Positions 41,318 through 53,500 of a stretch of 64,000 bases of DNA are shown in pieces (position 1 is the first letter of the stretch; every line of letters starts with the position of its first letter). Below the pieces are notes generated by a model. The model was not told where the DNA came from. It ran no database searches and saw only the letters and a program-made list of their open reading frames with translations. Both the position numbers and the translations under genes were made by a program. The DNA is from Mortierella alpina (Eukaryota > Mortierellomycota > Mortierellomycetes > Mortierellales > Mortierellaceae): assembly GCA_029449245.1 (NCBI GenBank), contig JANATF010000002.1, forward strand, positions 2,170,001 to 2,234,000, given 5' to 3'.

Positions 41318-43058
41318 ATGCTAAAATCCCTCGGAGGCCTCATCTGGGGGGATGCCTTGGACAAGGATGGGGACGAGGACCGGATCACGGGCATTATGCT
41401 CCATGCAGGGCAGTTCTACATCTACAGGGCCAATCAAGAGGGCCAATGCATGTATGCACATTGTCTTTTTTGCTCACAGTAGCTCTCGATTCTCTCCAGG
41501 GGCATCACGCGCATCGCTGCATGTTGGAGCAACCCACGCCATAAGCCTCCCTAGAAAATAAAGGGCTAACCCAACGCGTTGATCATCAACCCTAGTTATA
41601 TCGACGCGCAGGCGATCGTCCAGCGGACCGCAGAGCCCTATGTCTCTCACATTACGATCGAACGAGTCTTTGCAGAAGGAGAGGAAGACTTTCTCGAGCC
41701 CACGGATGAGCCAGGTTTGTGATTTTCAGAACGCTTCGTGGCCAAAACATCCTTCCGACCAACTCGTGTTCCTAATGGATCAACGGCATTTTCTTTCTCA
41801 AAACCTATGTATGATAGAGCAAGAGCAGAGGACATTCCGTATCTCGCAAGATATGGCCTTTCAGCGGCACATCTTTCAAGGATCCACCACCTTCACATGG
41901 AAGGACACTGAGGCAAGCCCATGCGCGACTGGAAAAAAGAGACATCATTTGGAAGAAAGAGGATGTGGTATTGACATGCTGGAACTAACAAGGCACAGGC
42001 TACCTCATAGTGCGACGATGGCGGCGTTTATTATCGGTTCGTCTGCGATGACGAGACTACAAACTACCACGCCAACAACTTTGAGATCACGGTCTACCAG
42101 TGCATGTACGAGCAAAAGTACCAACAGGCCTACACCACAGCACATGAGGACGACTTTCGGGAATTTGAGATCAGGTACAAAACAAAAAAACGCATGTTAC
42201 TCTGCATTTATGCTCGACAGTACTACATTCCGAAAGGGCTGCACAAAAAACAGCGCACATGTTTGACCGTAAACCTTTTTTGTTTCCCCTCTCTAGAGCT
42301 CCGACCTTTGGCGCTCAGTTTCTATCGGACGGCATGATCGCAAACTTTCGAGAGGACGAGCCGTCATCGTCCACAACATCAGACGAAGAAAGTCAGCAGG
42401 GTCAGGAAGACGGGGAGTCTGATGTCGACGAAGAGTACGAGTATGAATGCGTTGCAGAGTTTCTTGGGGCTCTCCATCTATTCGACATTAGCCAGAAGCG
42501 ATTTACGATCTGTGGATCCAACCTGTCCTGTCAACTTCTGAGAGACTCCAGTATTTCAGGAAGCAGCACATGTAATGTGAACCAAAATGACACTTTCGTG
42601 CCTATACTCTGTCATCGTTGCTTGGCATTTTTGCTGTATTGACTATTGGAAAACGATTGTTAACCTTGTTCTGTAGATTGGCTGTCCATCGTCGACGTCA
42701 AGGATAGACAACAGCTTTGTCAAAGGGTCGATACCAATATGGCTCTCATCTTCAACCCAGTAAGTACACCTTGTTCTCACTTTCAATGAGACCCCCCTAG
42801 CGCAAGCGTCCCATGGCACTTTGCAACAAAGGCTGACAGCAGTGTCTATAGAGCAATTGTGGATTCATCTGGAACACCCCTGGCGAACTCGACAATGGAC
42901 AGTCTACTTGGCTCTTCAAGCTGGAGGATGAGAAGTCTTTGACATTGTTCCGCACGGTTGTCAGTAAATGTATATATGAGATTGTTCAGCAGGATCCAGA
43001 GCGGGATCTTGCGAAACTCTTGTCACGAGAAGGACACGCAAGCATCGAGGAGGGATGA
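41318..43058 (+). CDS. VID27-like protein lacking the C-terminal VID27 domain
   Basis: join(41318..41451, 41596..41714, 41818..41912, 42011..42174, 42297..42571, 42677..42759, 42852..43058), 358 residues; all phases fit. The intron after 41912 uses a GC donor (GAG|GCAAGC). The N-terminal domain matches VID27_N features: GQFYIYRANQEGQCIY..DAQA, ERVFAEGEEDF, ITVYQCMYEQKYQ. After an acidic linker (SDVDEEYEYE) comes the PH-like middle domain (YWLSIVDVKDRQQ, WLFKLEDEKSLTLFR). The stop follows directly, while yeast Vid27 continues to about 780 residues with a WD40-like C-terminal domain. The next gene starts 136 bases on, on the other strand, so the missing domain is not nearby. Function unknown; yeast Vid27 is named from vacuolar import and degradation of gluconeogenic enzymes. 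Confidence 0.75.
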
Positions 43059-43194
43059 TATGTAATGCTACTCAGTCATTATGGATGATAAACGGAAGCG
43101 GTTTTTATTGCAGCGATCTAAGATAGATAGTCTCCTAAGAACCTTCAAGGCTCGAGAAGTTACCCATCGCATCGATTTTTTTTCTATATCAGCT

Positions 43195-43449
43195 CTATTG
43201 ACAATCAATTCCAGTTCCAACTCCAGACGAAGCATTAACGGAAGAAAGGCGGTCGCATGTGGCAAGGACTTGCCTACCAAACCCACAGTCAAACCCGTCT
43301 GGTGAGCAGTTGATACCAATATTTCCTTCTGGCTTAATCGATGGGACAACTGCGTCACAGCAATAGTCGGCGGCGGCGCTGGTCAACTTTATCAAGCAGG
43401 TAAAGGCTACGAGAACAATGGCGCAAACGGTGGAGATCGATTTCTGCAT
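43195..43449 (-). CDS. Small secreted cysteine-rich protein
   Basis: 84 residues. A clear signal peptide (MQKSISTVCAIVLVAFTC, cleavage probably after TSAAA) is followed by a mature part of about 58 residues with six cysteines in the order CC-C-C-C-C. This resembles the CC-containing part of fungal hydrophobin-like or effector-like proteins, but the eight-Cys hydrophobin pattern is not met, so no family is assigned. No intron is needed. A TATA-like element lies about 130 bases upstream. Likely secreted to the wall or medium. Confidence 0.7.
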   Translation of the reverse strand: MQKSISTVCAIVLVAFTCLIKLTSAAADYCCDAVVPSIKPEGNIGINCSPDGFDCGFGRQVLATCDRLSSVNASSGVGTGIDCQ

Positions 43450-43577
43450 GGTGGAAAACAAGCAAAAAAAAATCTTGGGGAAAGAGTGAGTTTTAAAGTA
43501 ATGACAGAGATGAGAATTTTGAGGTGCAGGATCAGATGTTATATCAGTGCAGGGTGCTGAGTACATAGGTGCAATCT

Positions 43578-43586
43578 CTTATATAG
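43578..43586 (-). promoter_or_regulatory. TATA-like element upstream of the secreted protein gene
   Basis: CTATATAAG on the minus strand, about 130 bases before the ATG at 43449. Plausible spacing for a fungal core promoter. Confidence 0.4.
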
Positions 43587-44054
43587 ACGTCAAAAGGTGG
43601 TGTTGCAAATTAAGGGATAGCAATCAAATCAACGAGAGGTCATTCAGGACAGAGAAGGGAGCCGGGGAGGGAGCCGAAATGAACTAAAAGAGAAACATCA
43701 AGGGCATTCAGAGAAAAAAAGGTGTGCTGGAATTCTTGCATCGAGTAAAGGATAGGAAAGCTGGTTCATGCTGGCCAGGTTTAGGGACGTGTTACCTTAG
43801 ACCCTTCGTCTAGGAGTACAGCATATGCACAAAACGTAAGCAATTGGAAATAGAAGGGACACCATGCACCAAGCTGCCGGCTTAAGACATCAGTGCAAAG
43901 ATGAATACGAGTCCTCTTCCGTCAAGATCATCTTTCTACAGGTGATTCCGACCAGAAATAATGGATTACAATACCAACTTTATAGTCATAGTTCTTTGTG
44001 GGTGTGTGGGTGCGCGCGTATGCAAGTATGCGAATATGGGTATGAGCGCGCACT
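43587..44054. other. Gene-free spacer
   Basis: No gene seen. It contains the 3' flank of the transporter gene and the distal upstream region of the secreted protein gene. Confidence 0.3.
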
Positions 44055-46059
44055 TCACACCTTTTGATCTACAATAGAAGTGTGCGAGGATGGGGTTCCT
44101 TGTTCAAGCTCCTGTCTCCTCTTCTCCTCCTGAATTCGACTCAGCATCAAGTCTTGTTCCTGCATATCCTGCTCGTATTTTGCCTGATCCCTCTCCTTCT
44201 GTGCCTTACCGCCCATGTAAAAGAATACGAGTGGCACAATCACGACCGTCACCGCCGCGATCAGAATACAGGTCCACAGCATGCTCGTCTCCTGGTAAAT
44301 CAACGAACCCAGCAGTGGGCCTGCCGTCATACCGAGCGAGAAGCACATGTTGAACAGTGCGAACGCCCGCGCGAATCCATCACCATCTCCCGTCACCCGC
44401 ACTACAGCCGAGATCTCGCCCAGAATAGGTGTAATGTAAATGGCACAGGTGGCTCCAATCCCGACCAGCGCCAGGACGAGGGCCCAGAGAGGCAGGCCCG
44501 GAATACCAAAGATGACGACAAAGATGACGCAAAAGATGATGGCGGTGGCACACATGATTTTGGCACCATGCTTGTCAGAGAACCATCCTGCGACGGGCGA
44601 GACAAACGTCGGGAGACTGATAGCGAGAAATATGACGCCGATCTGGGTCGGAGAGAGGTTGAACCGATCGGACAGGTACAGTGGCATGACAGGTTCAAGA
44701 GCTGGTAATAAAGAGGTGGTGGTGAGTATATCATGCTACGGGGTGTGTTTGATTGTTATCGCGTCAATGGTCAAGGGGTGCGGTTGCATCGGACACCGAC
44801 TTACCAGCAATGAGGAACGCCTGAGTGAAACTAACGATCAGACCTGTCAACAGTCGCTTGTTTTTCAAAAGCCCTCTCATGGTTGTCAACTTTGCAGCGA
44901 CAGGTATGGAGGATGAAGGCTGTGGATCGTCCGCACCACCGTTCACAGTATATGGCTGCTGTTGGACCTGTCCCTGTTCCTTTTGCTCCTTTTGCTGCTG
45001 CTTTTGGAATTTTCTGATCGCCTTGACTTTTGCGCTCCTTGGCTCGATGATCAGCAAGCGGGCCACCAGATCGATGGCAATGAGAACCAGACAGAGCACA
45101 TAGGGAGCTTTGGGACCGACCTTGTCCTGAAGAACCCCTCCGAGTGGTGGTCCGGCCATTAAACCCAAGGACTGGCCGATCATGATCTTGCCCATCTCTG
45201 CGCCCAGTTGATTGGAAGGGTATGTGTCCGAGAGCAAGGCAAATCCCAGGGTCATCATCGTGCCTCCTGCCAGACCCGCCGCGAATCGCGCCACTAACAG
45301 TAACTGAAGTTGGATGTATCGGGCAAATCAGTCAATACGGTCCGCAAAGCACTGAGCATGAAAGTATAATCGACACAGCTTTTTTTTCCAAGGACTCTCC
45401 ACTTACCCAATAGTGTTTCATGCCCTCCATGAACAACACTGTGGACAACAACAGGGCCATCAGACCAACAATCATGGGAGTGCGTCGGTTGGCCATCTTG
45501 TCTGAAAGGATTCCTGCGACGGGTGAAGAGATCAGCAAGCCGACGGCGTAGCAAGCAATCAACGCGCCGTTTGCTGTGGACTTGAGACCCAGGTCTGCGA
45601 CGATGAAGGGTGTCAAGGGCATGATGATTCCATAACAGAGGAGGTCGACAAACACTGCCAGTGCTACTGTGAAGGACAGGAAGTGGTTCGAACTACGGAT
45701 CTGAGTGAACCGGCTGATCTTTTCTAGCTCGTCCTGGGTGTCTTCTGTGGACTGTGGATCAAGACTCGGGGATGCCTTTTCGTCGTTCAGAGTCTCACAG
45801 CGTGCCATGTCTTGCTGGCTACTGTGGTTGAGCGTGAGTCCTTGCTCTGGGTCGGTCAGCTTCTGGTGATCATGGAGAACTGGTGCGGTAGGAGAGGACG
45901 AAGTGCTGGGCGCAGAAGGGATGCCAGACGGCTATATCAAATAGATTTAAGGGGTGTTTGGTTGCGAGTGAGTGAGTGAGCGAGTCTCCAAATGATACTA
46001 GTCGCCTAGAAGTGTGGCTGTGATCGTCTTACTATGCCGTCGTCGCGTTCAGGGGACAT
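44055..46059 (-). CDS. Major facilitator superfamily transporter (DHA1 / vesicular-amine-like)
   Basis: complement(join(44055..44701, 44805..45303, 45407..45931, 46033..46059)), 565 residues, all junctions in phase. Exon 1 encodes only MSPERDDGI. A cytosolic Ser/Pro-rich N-terminus precedes membrane helices beginning at FLSFTVALAVFVDLLCYG. The motif A-like loop GILSDKMANRR lies between helices 2 and 3, and a related loop GWFSDKHGAK sits in the second half. A long Gln/Lys-rich loop (FQKQQQKEQKEQ) separates the two six-helix halves. The charged tail is rich in Glu/Gln. The layout matches proton-coupled drug or amine antiporters (DHA1, SLC18-like). Substrate and membrane are unknown. Confidence 0.85.
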
Positions 46060-47167
46060 GGGTGGAAATAGAGTACAGTAGCGTTGGTTGAGCGCAGAGA
46101 GATCTGATGTGTGAATGAGGGATCGAGGAAATGGGGGATGGTGCTCTTGGGGGGATGAGCCCTACTCTTATACCTTAATTTCTGGTGCGGTCGGTTGTAG
46201 GTTTTTCCTCGCAGCACCCAACTTGCTGTGGAGTGTGTGATCTCACAGCCTCCAGTGTTTATCACTGTCTCCTGTCCGTATTCTGCAGTACGATGCACGC
46301 CCATTGTTGTTGAGCAGATGCGTCGGGGCACTAAAATGAATGGAAGCGGGGGATGATCAGGCGATTTCGCCCGATAAGCCAGCTCGCACAGGGCAGCTTT
46401 GAAGAGTTGCTTGAAGGTTGGCCCTTGTGAACGAGACAGACTGGGACGGCGAAACTGTTTGTATATATCTGCAGGGCGATCTATGTGTGGGTGGGTATGA
46501 ACAGGCATGTATGAGACGAGCACTACGTAGAATAGAGGGGTCGTCGGATCGGAGAAATAAAATGTGCTTCCACGCTCGACAAGCACTCTTGTTATGGCGT
46601 CCATTTCATGTGCGATCGATATGAAATCGATGCTTATTTTGGCGTGCAAAAATACAAGCGCTCCATTCCCTTGCGAACAGCGACATGTACCTGGATTATA
46701 CATGTACATGTATGCACCGCGACGGGGCAAGATCCAAATGGTCCCTGTTTCGCGACAACCGCTTCACTCGCCAATAAAAGGCAGGTCGATTCGAGAAAGA
46801 AGACTGCGCTCACTGACAAAGATTGTTCTTCATCACTCCCAGCGCTAACGAAAACAGCAGGCGGCGTCAACTTTAGCATGGAGACGTTGGATGCAATTGG
46901 ACCTTTGGGAGCGACCTGCAGCCCCTTTGCAGCCTCTTTGTTCGTGGATGAAAGGGGAATGGCGAATGCGATACATGATCCACACAGCAAAGAGGTCATC
47001 TCTATTGGTCATCGATCGTCGAATGCATGCACCTTGGAGCAACAGAAAGTTCGAAACTGCGGAGGCAAAATCGGCCTTTGAACTAGAAAAGTTTATGCAA
47101 TGGACGCGACTCTCTTCTTTGAACTGGGTCGCTACATTAATAAAGTGATGGGAAGGTGGGTTGAATA
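46060..47167. other. Gene-free region between transporter and TRAPPC13 genes
   Basis: About 1.1 kb with several short frames but none with family features or splice-compatible structure. It includes the upstream region of the transporter (minus strand) and the 3' flank of TRAPPC13. Confidence 0.35.
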
Positions 47168-49123
47168 TTAAGTGTGCTCAACAAAGCAATGGGTCAAATG
47201 GTCGATTTCAACAGTGTATCCAGAGATAATGTCGACGATCCGAATGCCTCCAATCTTTTGCACACCGCTTGTCAACGGGAACCAGTCCAGTCGAACGCGA
47301 ACCTCTCCTCCTGCAGGAACTGAACCCAGCTGTCGGCTGTTAGGCCCACTAAGAAGAATAGCGCCCATCTTTTGCTTCACTCCTGTCAACATGAGCTTCA
47401 TGGCATTCTGATCCTGAGACGCGCTCGATGCTTGCTGTTGATGCGGTGGTGGAGTTGATGGCGAGGAGACCTGGTGGGGTGCTGCTGAGGGTGGCAGAGC
47501 AGGGGTATCAAAAGGTCGGTTTGGAGGAACAAAGCCTCCTCTGGCCACGGCAGCGGGTGGCCTTGCAAGCATTCCTCCCAACATAGGACTTGCTGGAGTC
47601 TGACCTGTGAAACTGGACTGCCGAGAGAGCGAGTTCTGTGAGTTACTACTGTGGTGCTGTTGCTGTTGTGGCTGCTGTTGTTGCTGCTGTTGTTGCTGCT
47701 GTTGTTGCTGTTGCTGCGGTGACGATGATCCTCCTCCTCCTAAGGACTGGTTCTTGACAACGATATCGATTGAGAATGTTTGCTCCAACTGAATCCTGTC
47801 GGGCACTCTGACGACTTGCACTGCAATCTCCTCCAAGGGTGCGGGCTTCCGCGTGAGCTGACTAGTCTGCAGGCGCCCAGTCTCTCCAAACTGTGACCTC
47901 CAGAGAATATCCATCTTTCCGAGAACATTGGTCGTCTTGGCCAACAACTCCTTGCCTGGCTTGGGAGTGAGCACATAAAGATACTGCCGAATATCATTGG
48001 GTGCAAAATAGTCATGCTCGCCAAAAATGCTCGCCGCAGATCCTGGCTTTACTTCTTTGCTCTCGGTTTCCTGCCCATCGCCGCTGTCGTCTTCCTCGAT
48101 GACCACATTGAGATCCTTGATCGTAAAGGCATCAGCGGGCTCGAATCGCATCCGTTCCATCCACATGGTGACCCCTGATACGTTCTGGACCATGGCCTCT
48201 AGCATCACCAGTCCTCCCCTTGAAACGTTCATGTTAATTACTGAGCCTGCCATGTTCTGGTTTGCACCGTCCTGCACCGAAAGGGCTGTTGTCGAAGGCG
48301 GCGGATGGTTGACCTTTGTCTTGACCGATAGCGGATTCATCACTTGGAACTTGTAAAACTTTCTGAACGATTTCTGCTGGCCATCGAGTGTCGAGTATTG
48401 GATCGAGCACACCAAAATGTGAATCCCGAGTTCCTTGATCTCGTGCGATACAATCATCTCGTTCGTTTTTCCTGATTCCAGTAGTTGGATGTGCCCTCCA
48501 GTCGAGGAAGAAGGTGAAGGAACGGATGTCAGTGATGACTCTGATGGTAGCCTGGTCACTGAAGCTTGATTCCTCTGGCTCGCAAGGGTATCGGAAAGGG
48601 CGAATCGAAGAGTGGTTGTCTGGAGCTCAGCCTTGAGGATAACATCACGGACCGGATGCGGGGACTCGTTGTTGGCGCAGATGTAGGAGGTGAACGTCTC
48701 TCCCAGGTATATGTTCCCAAACGCCGCGGGCATGGTGAGTAGCTCCGATACGCCAAAGTTGCCCATATCCAAAGTGGGATCATGGTCGTTTCCAGTAGGT
48801 TGATCAGGGTTGTCGGTTGTTTTTAGAACGTCCTCCGAGCTTGGGCGGACGAGAGTTCCTGAGGACGGTGGGTGGACTCTTTCCAGTTGACTGAGAGACA
48901 GTTCCGACAGACCGTTGGTCAGGATGGAATCCAGGTTGGGTCGCTCTGCCACAGGAATAGACTCTTGTGAAGGTATAGGCTGCTGTGACGATGATGAGGT
49001 TGCGGGCTTGGGTGTGTTGAAGTACAGTGCATGGCCTGTGACGAGCGATGGACGCGACAATCGCATCACCTTGAGCGAGATGAGATGACTCTCGCGCTGC
49101 TGATCCTGTCCACTGGCTGCCAT
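47168..49123 (-). CDS. TRAPPC13: TRAPP complex subunit 13 homologue (DUF974)
   Basis: Single exon, 651 residues; longer than the roughly 420 of animal TRAPPC13 because of inserted low-complexity segments. Conserved DUF974 blocks are visible: HLISLKVMRLSRPSL near the start, FGNIYLGETFTSYICANN, SHEIKELGIHILVCSIQY, RKFYKFQVMNPLSVKTK and, at the end, the immunoglobulin-like strand region around VRLDWFPLTSG. The inserts are a Ser/Pro-rich stretch at about residues 40-110 and a poly-Gln run (about 47650-47715) followed by a Pro/Ser-rich stretch. By homology it is a peripheral subunit of metazoan-type TRAPP-III, acting in ER-Golgi traffic and autophagy. Confidence 0.9.
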   Translation of the reverse strand: MAASGQDQQRESHLISLKVMRLSRPSLVTGHALYFNTPKPATSSSSQQPIPSQESIPVAERPNLDSILTNGLSELSLSQLERVHPPSSGTLVRPSSEDVLKTTDNPDQPTGNDHDPTLDMGNFGVSELLTMPAAFGNIYLGETFTSYICANNESPHPVRDVILKAELQTTTLRFALSDTLASQRNQASVTRLPSESSLTSVPSPSSSTGGHIQLLESGKTNEMIVSHEIKELGIHILVCSIQYSTLDGQQKSFRKFYKFQVMNPLSVKTKVNHPPPSTTALSVQDGANQNMAGSVINMNVSRGGLVMLEAMVQNVSGVTMWMERMRFEPADAFTIKDLNVVIEEDDSGDGQETESKEVKPGSAASIFGEHDYFAPNDIRQYLYVLTPKPGKELLAKTTNVLGKMDILWRSQFGETGRLQTSQLTRKPAPLEEIAVQVVRVPDRIQLEQTFSIDIVVKNQSLGGGGSSSPQQQQQQQQQQQQQQQPQQQQHHSSNSQNSLSRQSSFTGQTPASPMLGGMLARPPAAVARGGFVPPNRPFDTPALPPSAAPHQVSSPSTPPPHQQQASSASQDQNAMKLMLTGVKQKMGAILLSGPNSRQLGSVPAGGEVRVRLDWFPLTSGVQKIGGIRIVDIISGYTVEIDHLTHCFVEHT

Positions 49124-50500
49124 CTTGCGTGCGTGAGCCCGAGTCGGTGTGTGGTCCTGCGTGGGTCCTTGGAATGTCGGGGGATGTCAGGGGAAGAGCT
49201 GTTGCTGAGAAAGAAGAAGTCGTTGGTGTTGAAGAGTGGATTGAAGCATCGCTTCTATTGCGGTCGTAAATCACGTGGAATGATGCTCGATTGATCCTCC
49301 TGCAGCGGGAATACTTCTACCCAAACAGGAGCGTTATGTCTGATCCACTCCGGACCAGTCTTGCAAGCATCCGGGAGCGCAAGCTGTATAGGTATAACCA
49401 TACAATCCTCGCACCCATCTATCTGATACATAAAATCCTTTCTTGCTTCAACAAGGTGCTGCTACGAATAGATTGTATGTAATAATCATATTCCTCAACT
49501 GCAGTGCTTGTCTTGACCGCGTCGTTCCTTATTGATGCCCTGCACCATTCTGTTGTACGCCCCCCCCCCCCCTTCAATGTCCCTGCGCGACGTCTATTGC
49601 TCAGCGGTGTGTCGAGGCGTGGTGTGATCCTTTTCTATGTCCGAGTCGACGTTCACCGCGGAGTGGCTTGGCCCTCGCTGGGCTTGAGCCTTGCGAGACA
49701 GAGAGATCAGCTGCATGAGCATTGCTGCTTGACTCTCACTCTTCTTTTCCGTTCTTGAGCCTTTTGATTCCTTTGATCCGTCGTTGCTCTCTCTCTCTGC
49801 GTTGCACTCTCCTTATCCGACACACTCTCCTCATCCCACGCACGCCTCCGTCGCCCTTTGACGTATCGTTGTCTCCAGCTCGGCCTGTGTGTGCACCCAC
49901 AGCAGTAGTCGTCTGTCTCCAAACCTTGTTTCGAGAGGATACTGCCTCTGTCTTTGTCATTGCAGCCACAGCAGCAAACCATCTGCATTCGCAGCCAGCC
50001 AGCTCAGCCAGCTGTCCAGTGCACAGCATCCAGGCGAGCCACACTCTGTCGACAGCAGCTTGTATGTGTTAGCAGTACTCTCAGTCAGACCCTTTTTGAA
50101 CGAGGTTCTTTTTTTTAGACTCTTTTTTTTTCTTCTTGTTTCCTGCTGTTTCTTTACCTGTCTGTCCATCTGTTTTTTTTGCGTCTCTTCCCATCGGATC
50201 GCCACTCTTTCTTGTCCTTCCTCCTTCCTGCGTCCCCCATCCCATCCTGCTCGCCCACCCTAATCGCTGCTCTTTCATCTCATCTCATCTCATCCATCAG
50301 ACATCTAGCTACTGCTCCAGACCCTTTGGTTCATCACCTCATTGCAGGTTCACGCCCTTCGCGCCCGGCAATCACCACGGACCCAGTCAGCCTGGCCAAG
50401 CAGAAATCGAGCACAGGACTAGGGCATACCATCTCGTCATCCAACAGAACACACTCATCCTCTGTATCGTAGACCAGCGCATGCATCAGGACTCCACAAC
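49124..50500. other. Upstream region of TRAPPC13 and leader of the BEACH-like gene
   Basis: No gene seen. Contains a run of 13 C at 49560-49572 and, from about 49730 to 50340, a strongly pyrimidine-rich stretch with T homopolymers and a CATCT repeat near 50275-50292, typical of the 5' leader of a large fungal gene. Confidence 0.4.
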
Positions 50501-53500
50501 ATGAAGAGCGTCCGCCAGAAATGGGCCTCCCACAAGACATACAGGAAGATCCAGCGAGTGTGGCAGGACTATGTTGCCGTGGCAGACAAAAGGCAAGTGC
50601 ACGTAGAAAATAGGCGCCCCGGCGCCCTTCTCTACGGGATCCGATCCTCCTATCGCTGCATCACCGCCATCAGACCAGCAGCCTTCTCTGGCGCCACTTT
50701 ATAGTGCCACTCATTAGTGGACACTTTTGGTGCGACTCTTTGATACGATCGGAAGCAGCTCAGCACTCACTGGACAGGACAACGTGCGACAACCTAGCGT
50801 GATGGAACCATGCCCCACCCAAATAACTCGTTCCTTCCAGAGAGTCTCGGTCTTTGCAGCCAGAGAGCAATCCTCGCATGGATGCAGCACTACGCGGGGA
50901 TAGGTCTCAAACAGCGTCAGCAAATCATGGGTTGTGGGTGAAAAGAGCCCGCATTGGACTAGGGGCCTCTCTATCGTGTACTGAGCGGCCGGATAAGTGG
51001 CTAAACCTTTTGCTTTATCGCTCTTGTCTCTCGCCCTGTAGTGATGTACAGGCAACTGCTCTTAAACTCGGCACCTTTTTGGACACGTTTGACGAGGCGT
51101 ACAATGAGACGAGGGTCCAGGCGGAGCAGGAGCAGACCGACATGTCCATGGAGAGGCTCTACGGCGATTGCTCAGAGATCATGATTACACTGTTTAATGC
51201 AATCGAAAGGTAGGCTTCAGTAGCAGGAGCATGTCGCTAGCGTGAAATGTCAGTCTTAGTCTCGCGCTGACCTGCGTACTGTTTCCATTGCTAGGGAGGC
51301 CTCGCTCAAAAAATCTGAAAAGGCAAAGTGTATGCAGGAGCCGCTGGACAGATCCCTGGTGCTGATCAATTTGATCCTGAAGGTAGCGACGCGCCTGAGC
51401 GAATCTTTGCAGCTAGACGTGTTGTAACTACAGGCTTATCAACATGACGCATGTCTGTTCCTTTGTTTTACTTAGGAGGAGAAATATCGACGACTTGTCG
51501 CTGACGCACCCGACTTCATCTCGAGACTGCTCTCGCTCCTGGAAAAACCTGGTTTGCCTGGGAGCAAGATACTGTTCCTCCGTATAATTGCCACGATAGG
51601 CGAAAGTGATCGCAACAAGATCGAGATCGGTATGGGGTTAAAGGTGTTTGTACGCGACCAGGGTTACGTTTCTTTGATCTTTGGTCCAAAACTCTCTAAC
51701 AGTGATCTGCTTCTTCATATGTACCAGCGAAACGGGAGGGATACAAAAAGATTCTTCGCTTGCTCATTGCAGACAGCCCGGAACTCACTCAGGAAGTCGT
51801 CAGGACAGTCAACCACTTGCTGGAATTCAATGAGGACCACTCAGATATGACAGACCTGGCTCTAGTGGCACCAGGATTGAAAACATCCGTATCCACCCCG
51901 CAAATACCGACAGAGCCAAAGACAGTTGGTACTATCAGCTTCAGCCCAAGGACCTTACTCTCTCGATCATCTGTTCAGCTGTCGCGATCCCAATCTCAGC
52001 ACTCATCCTTGCCACCGCGACCAAAGTCCTTCGTTATGGATAGACAGCCACCACGCGGAACATCCCCATTCGACACCCCCCGACGACAAAATAGCATAGG
52101 AAGGAGTTTGACTGGCATCGATCGGGTGTCGCAAGCCATCAGTGAAGTCCGAGGAATATTTGTGCAGGAACTCGGAAAGATCTTTCCGCAACTCAAAGAT
52201 CAGGATGGCCTTGGAATTCTGGGGATGGGTACCGACGAGGCAGGGCGTATGAGCACGGCGAAGCACTATATACCCAATGCTGAGCAGATTCAGTTCACAA
52301 TCGCATATTACTCGCAGCTAGTTGGACAGGACAGCGAAGCCATGGGTGCGACGAATTCACCAGAATCAGCAGAGTCATCAGAGCCACCAGAGCTGCCGCA
52401 ACGTCCGGATTCATCTCAACGGCCGGGGCAAAGCGATCTCATCCCTCTTCCCGAGAGTCAATCGGTGCAGCCAGAAGCTGAGCCCTGCAAGCTAGCAAAA
52501 AGGAACTCGCTCAAAAAGATGGTCTCCACGCCTGACTTCCGTGTTGCAAAGCGACCATCGCTAGAGACGCGTCGGAATTCTGAGGATAGGATAACTTCGG
52601 CACTGTCAATGGCCACAAGAGGAGCTGCCGTAGAGCTAGCCCAAGAGGAGGAGTTGCTGAGGAAAAGTCAACCAGATAATGTCCTCAAGGTAATACTGAC
52701 GCCCATGAGTTCAATGAGATCCGCTGTTTATGCTCTTTGATCGACTCGATGACCTAATATCAATGCAAAACACTCCTCGTATCCTCACCCACACAGGAAT
52801 TCATGAGGACCCAAGGCGCACTGCGCTCGCTGATGGGCATCCTGAGCGACTCGGCACCCGATCATCAGACTACTATCAGCTCCAAGAGGTCGTCCAAGCA
52901 ACCGCTATCAGCACCGACCAGACTGGCGACCAAGATCGACATCATGGAGACCGTCTGCAAAGTTCTATTCCAAAACTCAGAGAACCAGCTGGAGTTCAGA
53001 GCGATGGACGGCTACACGACACTACTCAAAGTCTTTGATGAGATTGTTGTGCCACACAGTGGCACCAAACTCATGGACAATGATTCGTATCACCCAGCGC
53101 AGGATTCATTCAGTGCAGACTCTACCACGAGCGATTTGAACCAAGAAGGCTGGTTAGGGGAAACGCACTCGCAGGTTGGCATGGAGCAGTCGTGCCGCGA
53201 TTTGCAATCGTCTGTCAGCAAGCGCTCACTTCTCCTGGGATCACTCATGGCTGTGTTCTTCGACTTGGCCTTGGACGGATCAGCCAGGGACATGGTTCAA
53301 AATACCGATGCCTATCACTTCCTTTTTCGCCTGCTGCTAGAGTCGAAGCAACTCGATGTGCGACAACAGGCCCTATACGCGATCCAGGATCTGATTTCGC
53401 TCAATGGACTGAACGCAGTGGCAGCCTGGAGGTGTGGAGAGATCGATATGGTCATTGGAATACTGAGGAGTTGTCTAGAGTTCCGATGCGACAGCAGATC

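Noticed and set aside
47640-47720. Poly-Gln run in TRAPPC13 as a sign of a broken or misassembled gene
   Set aside because: The frame continues across it and conserved DUF974 sequence lies on both sides; similar runs occur in several genes here.
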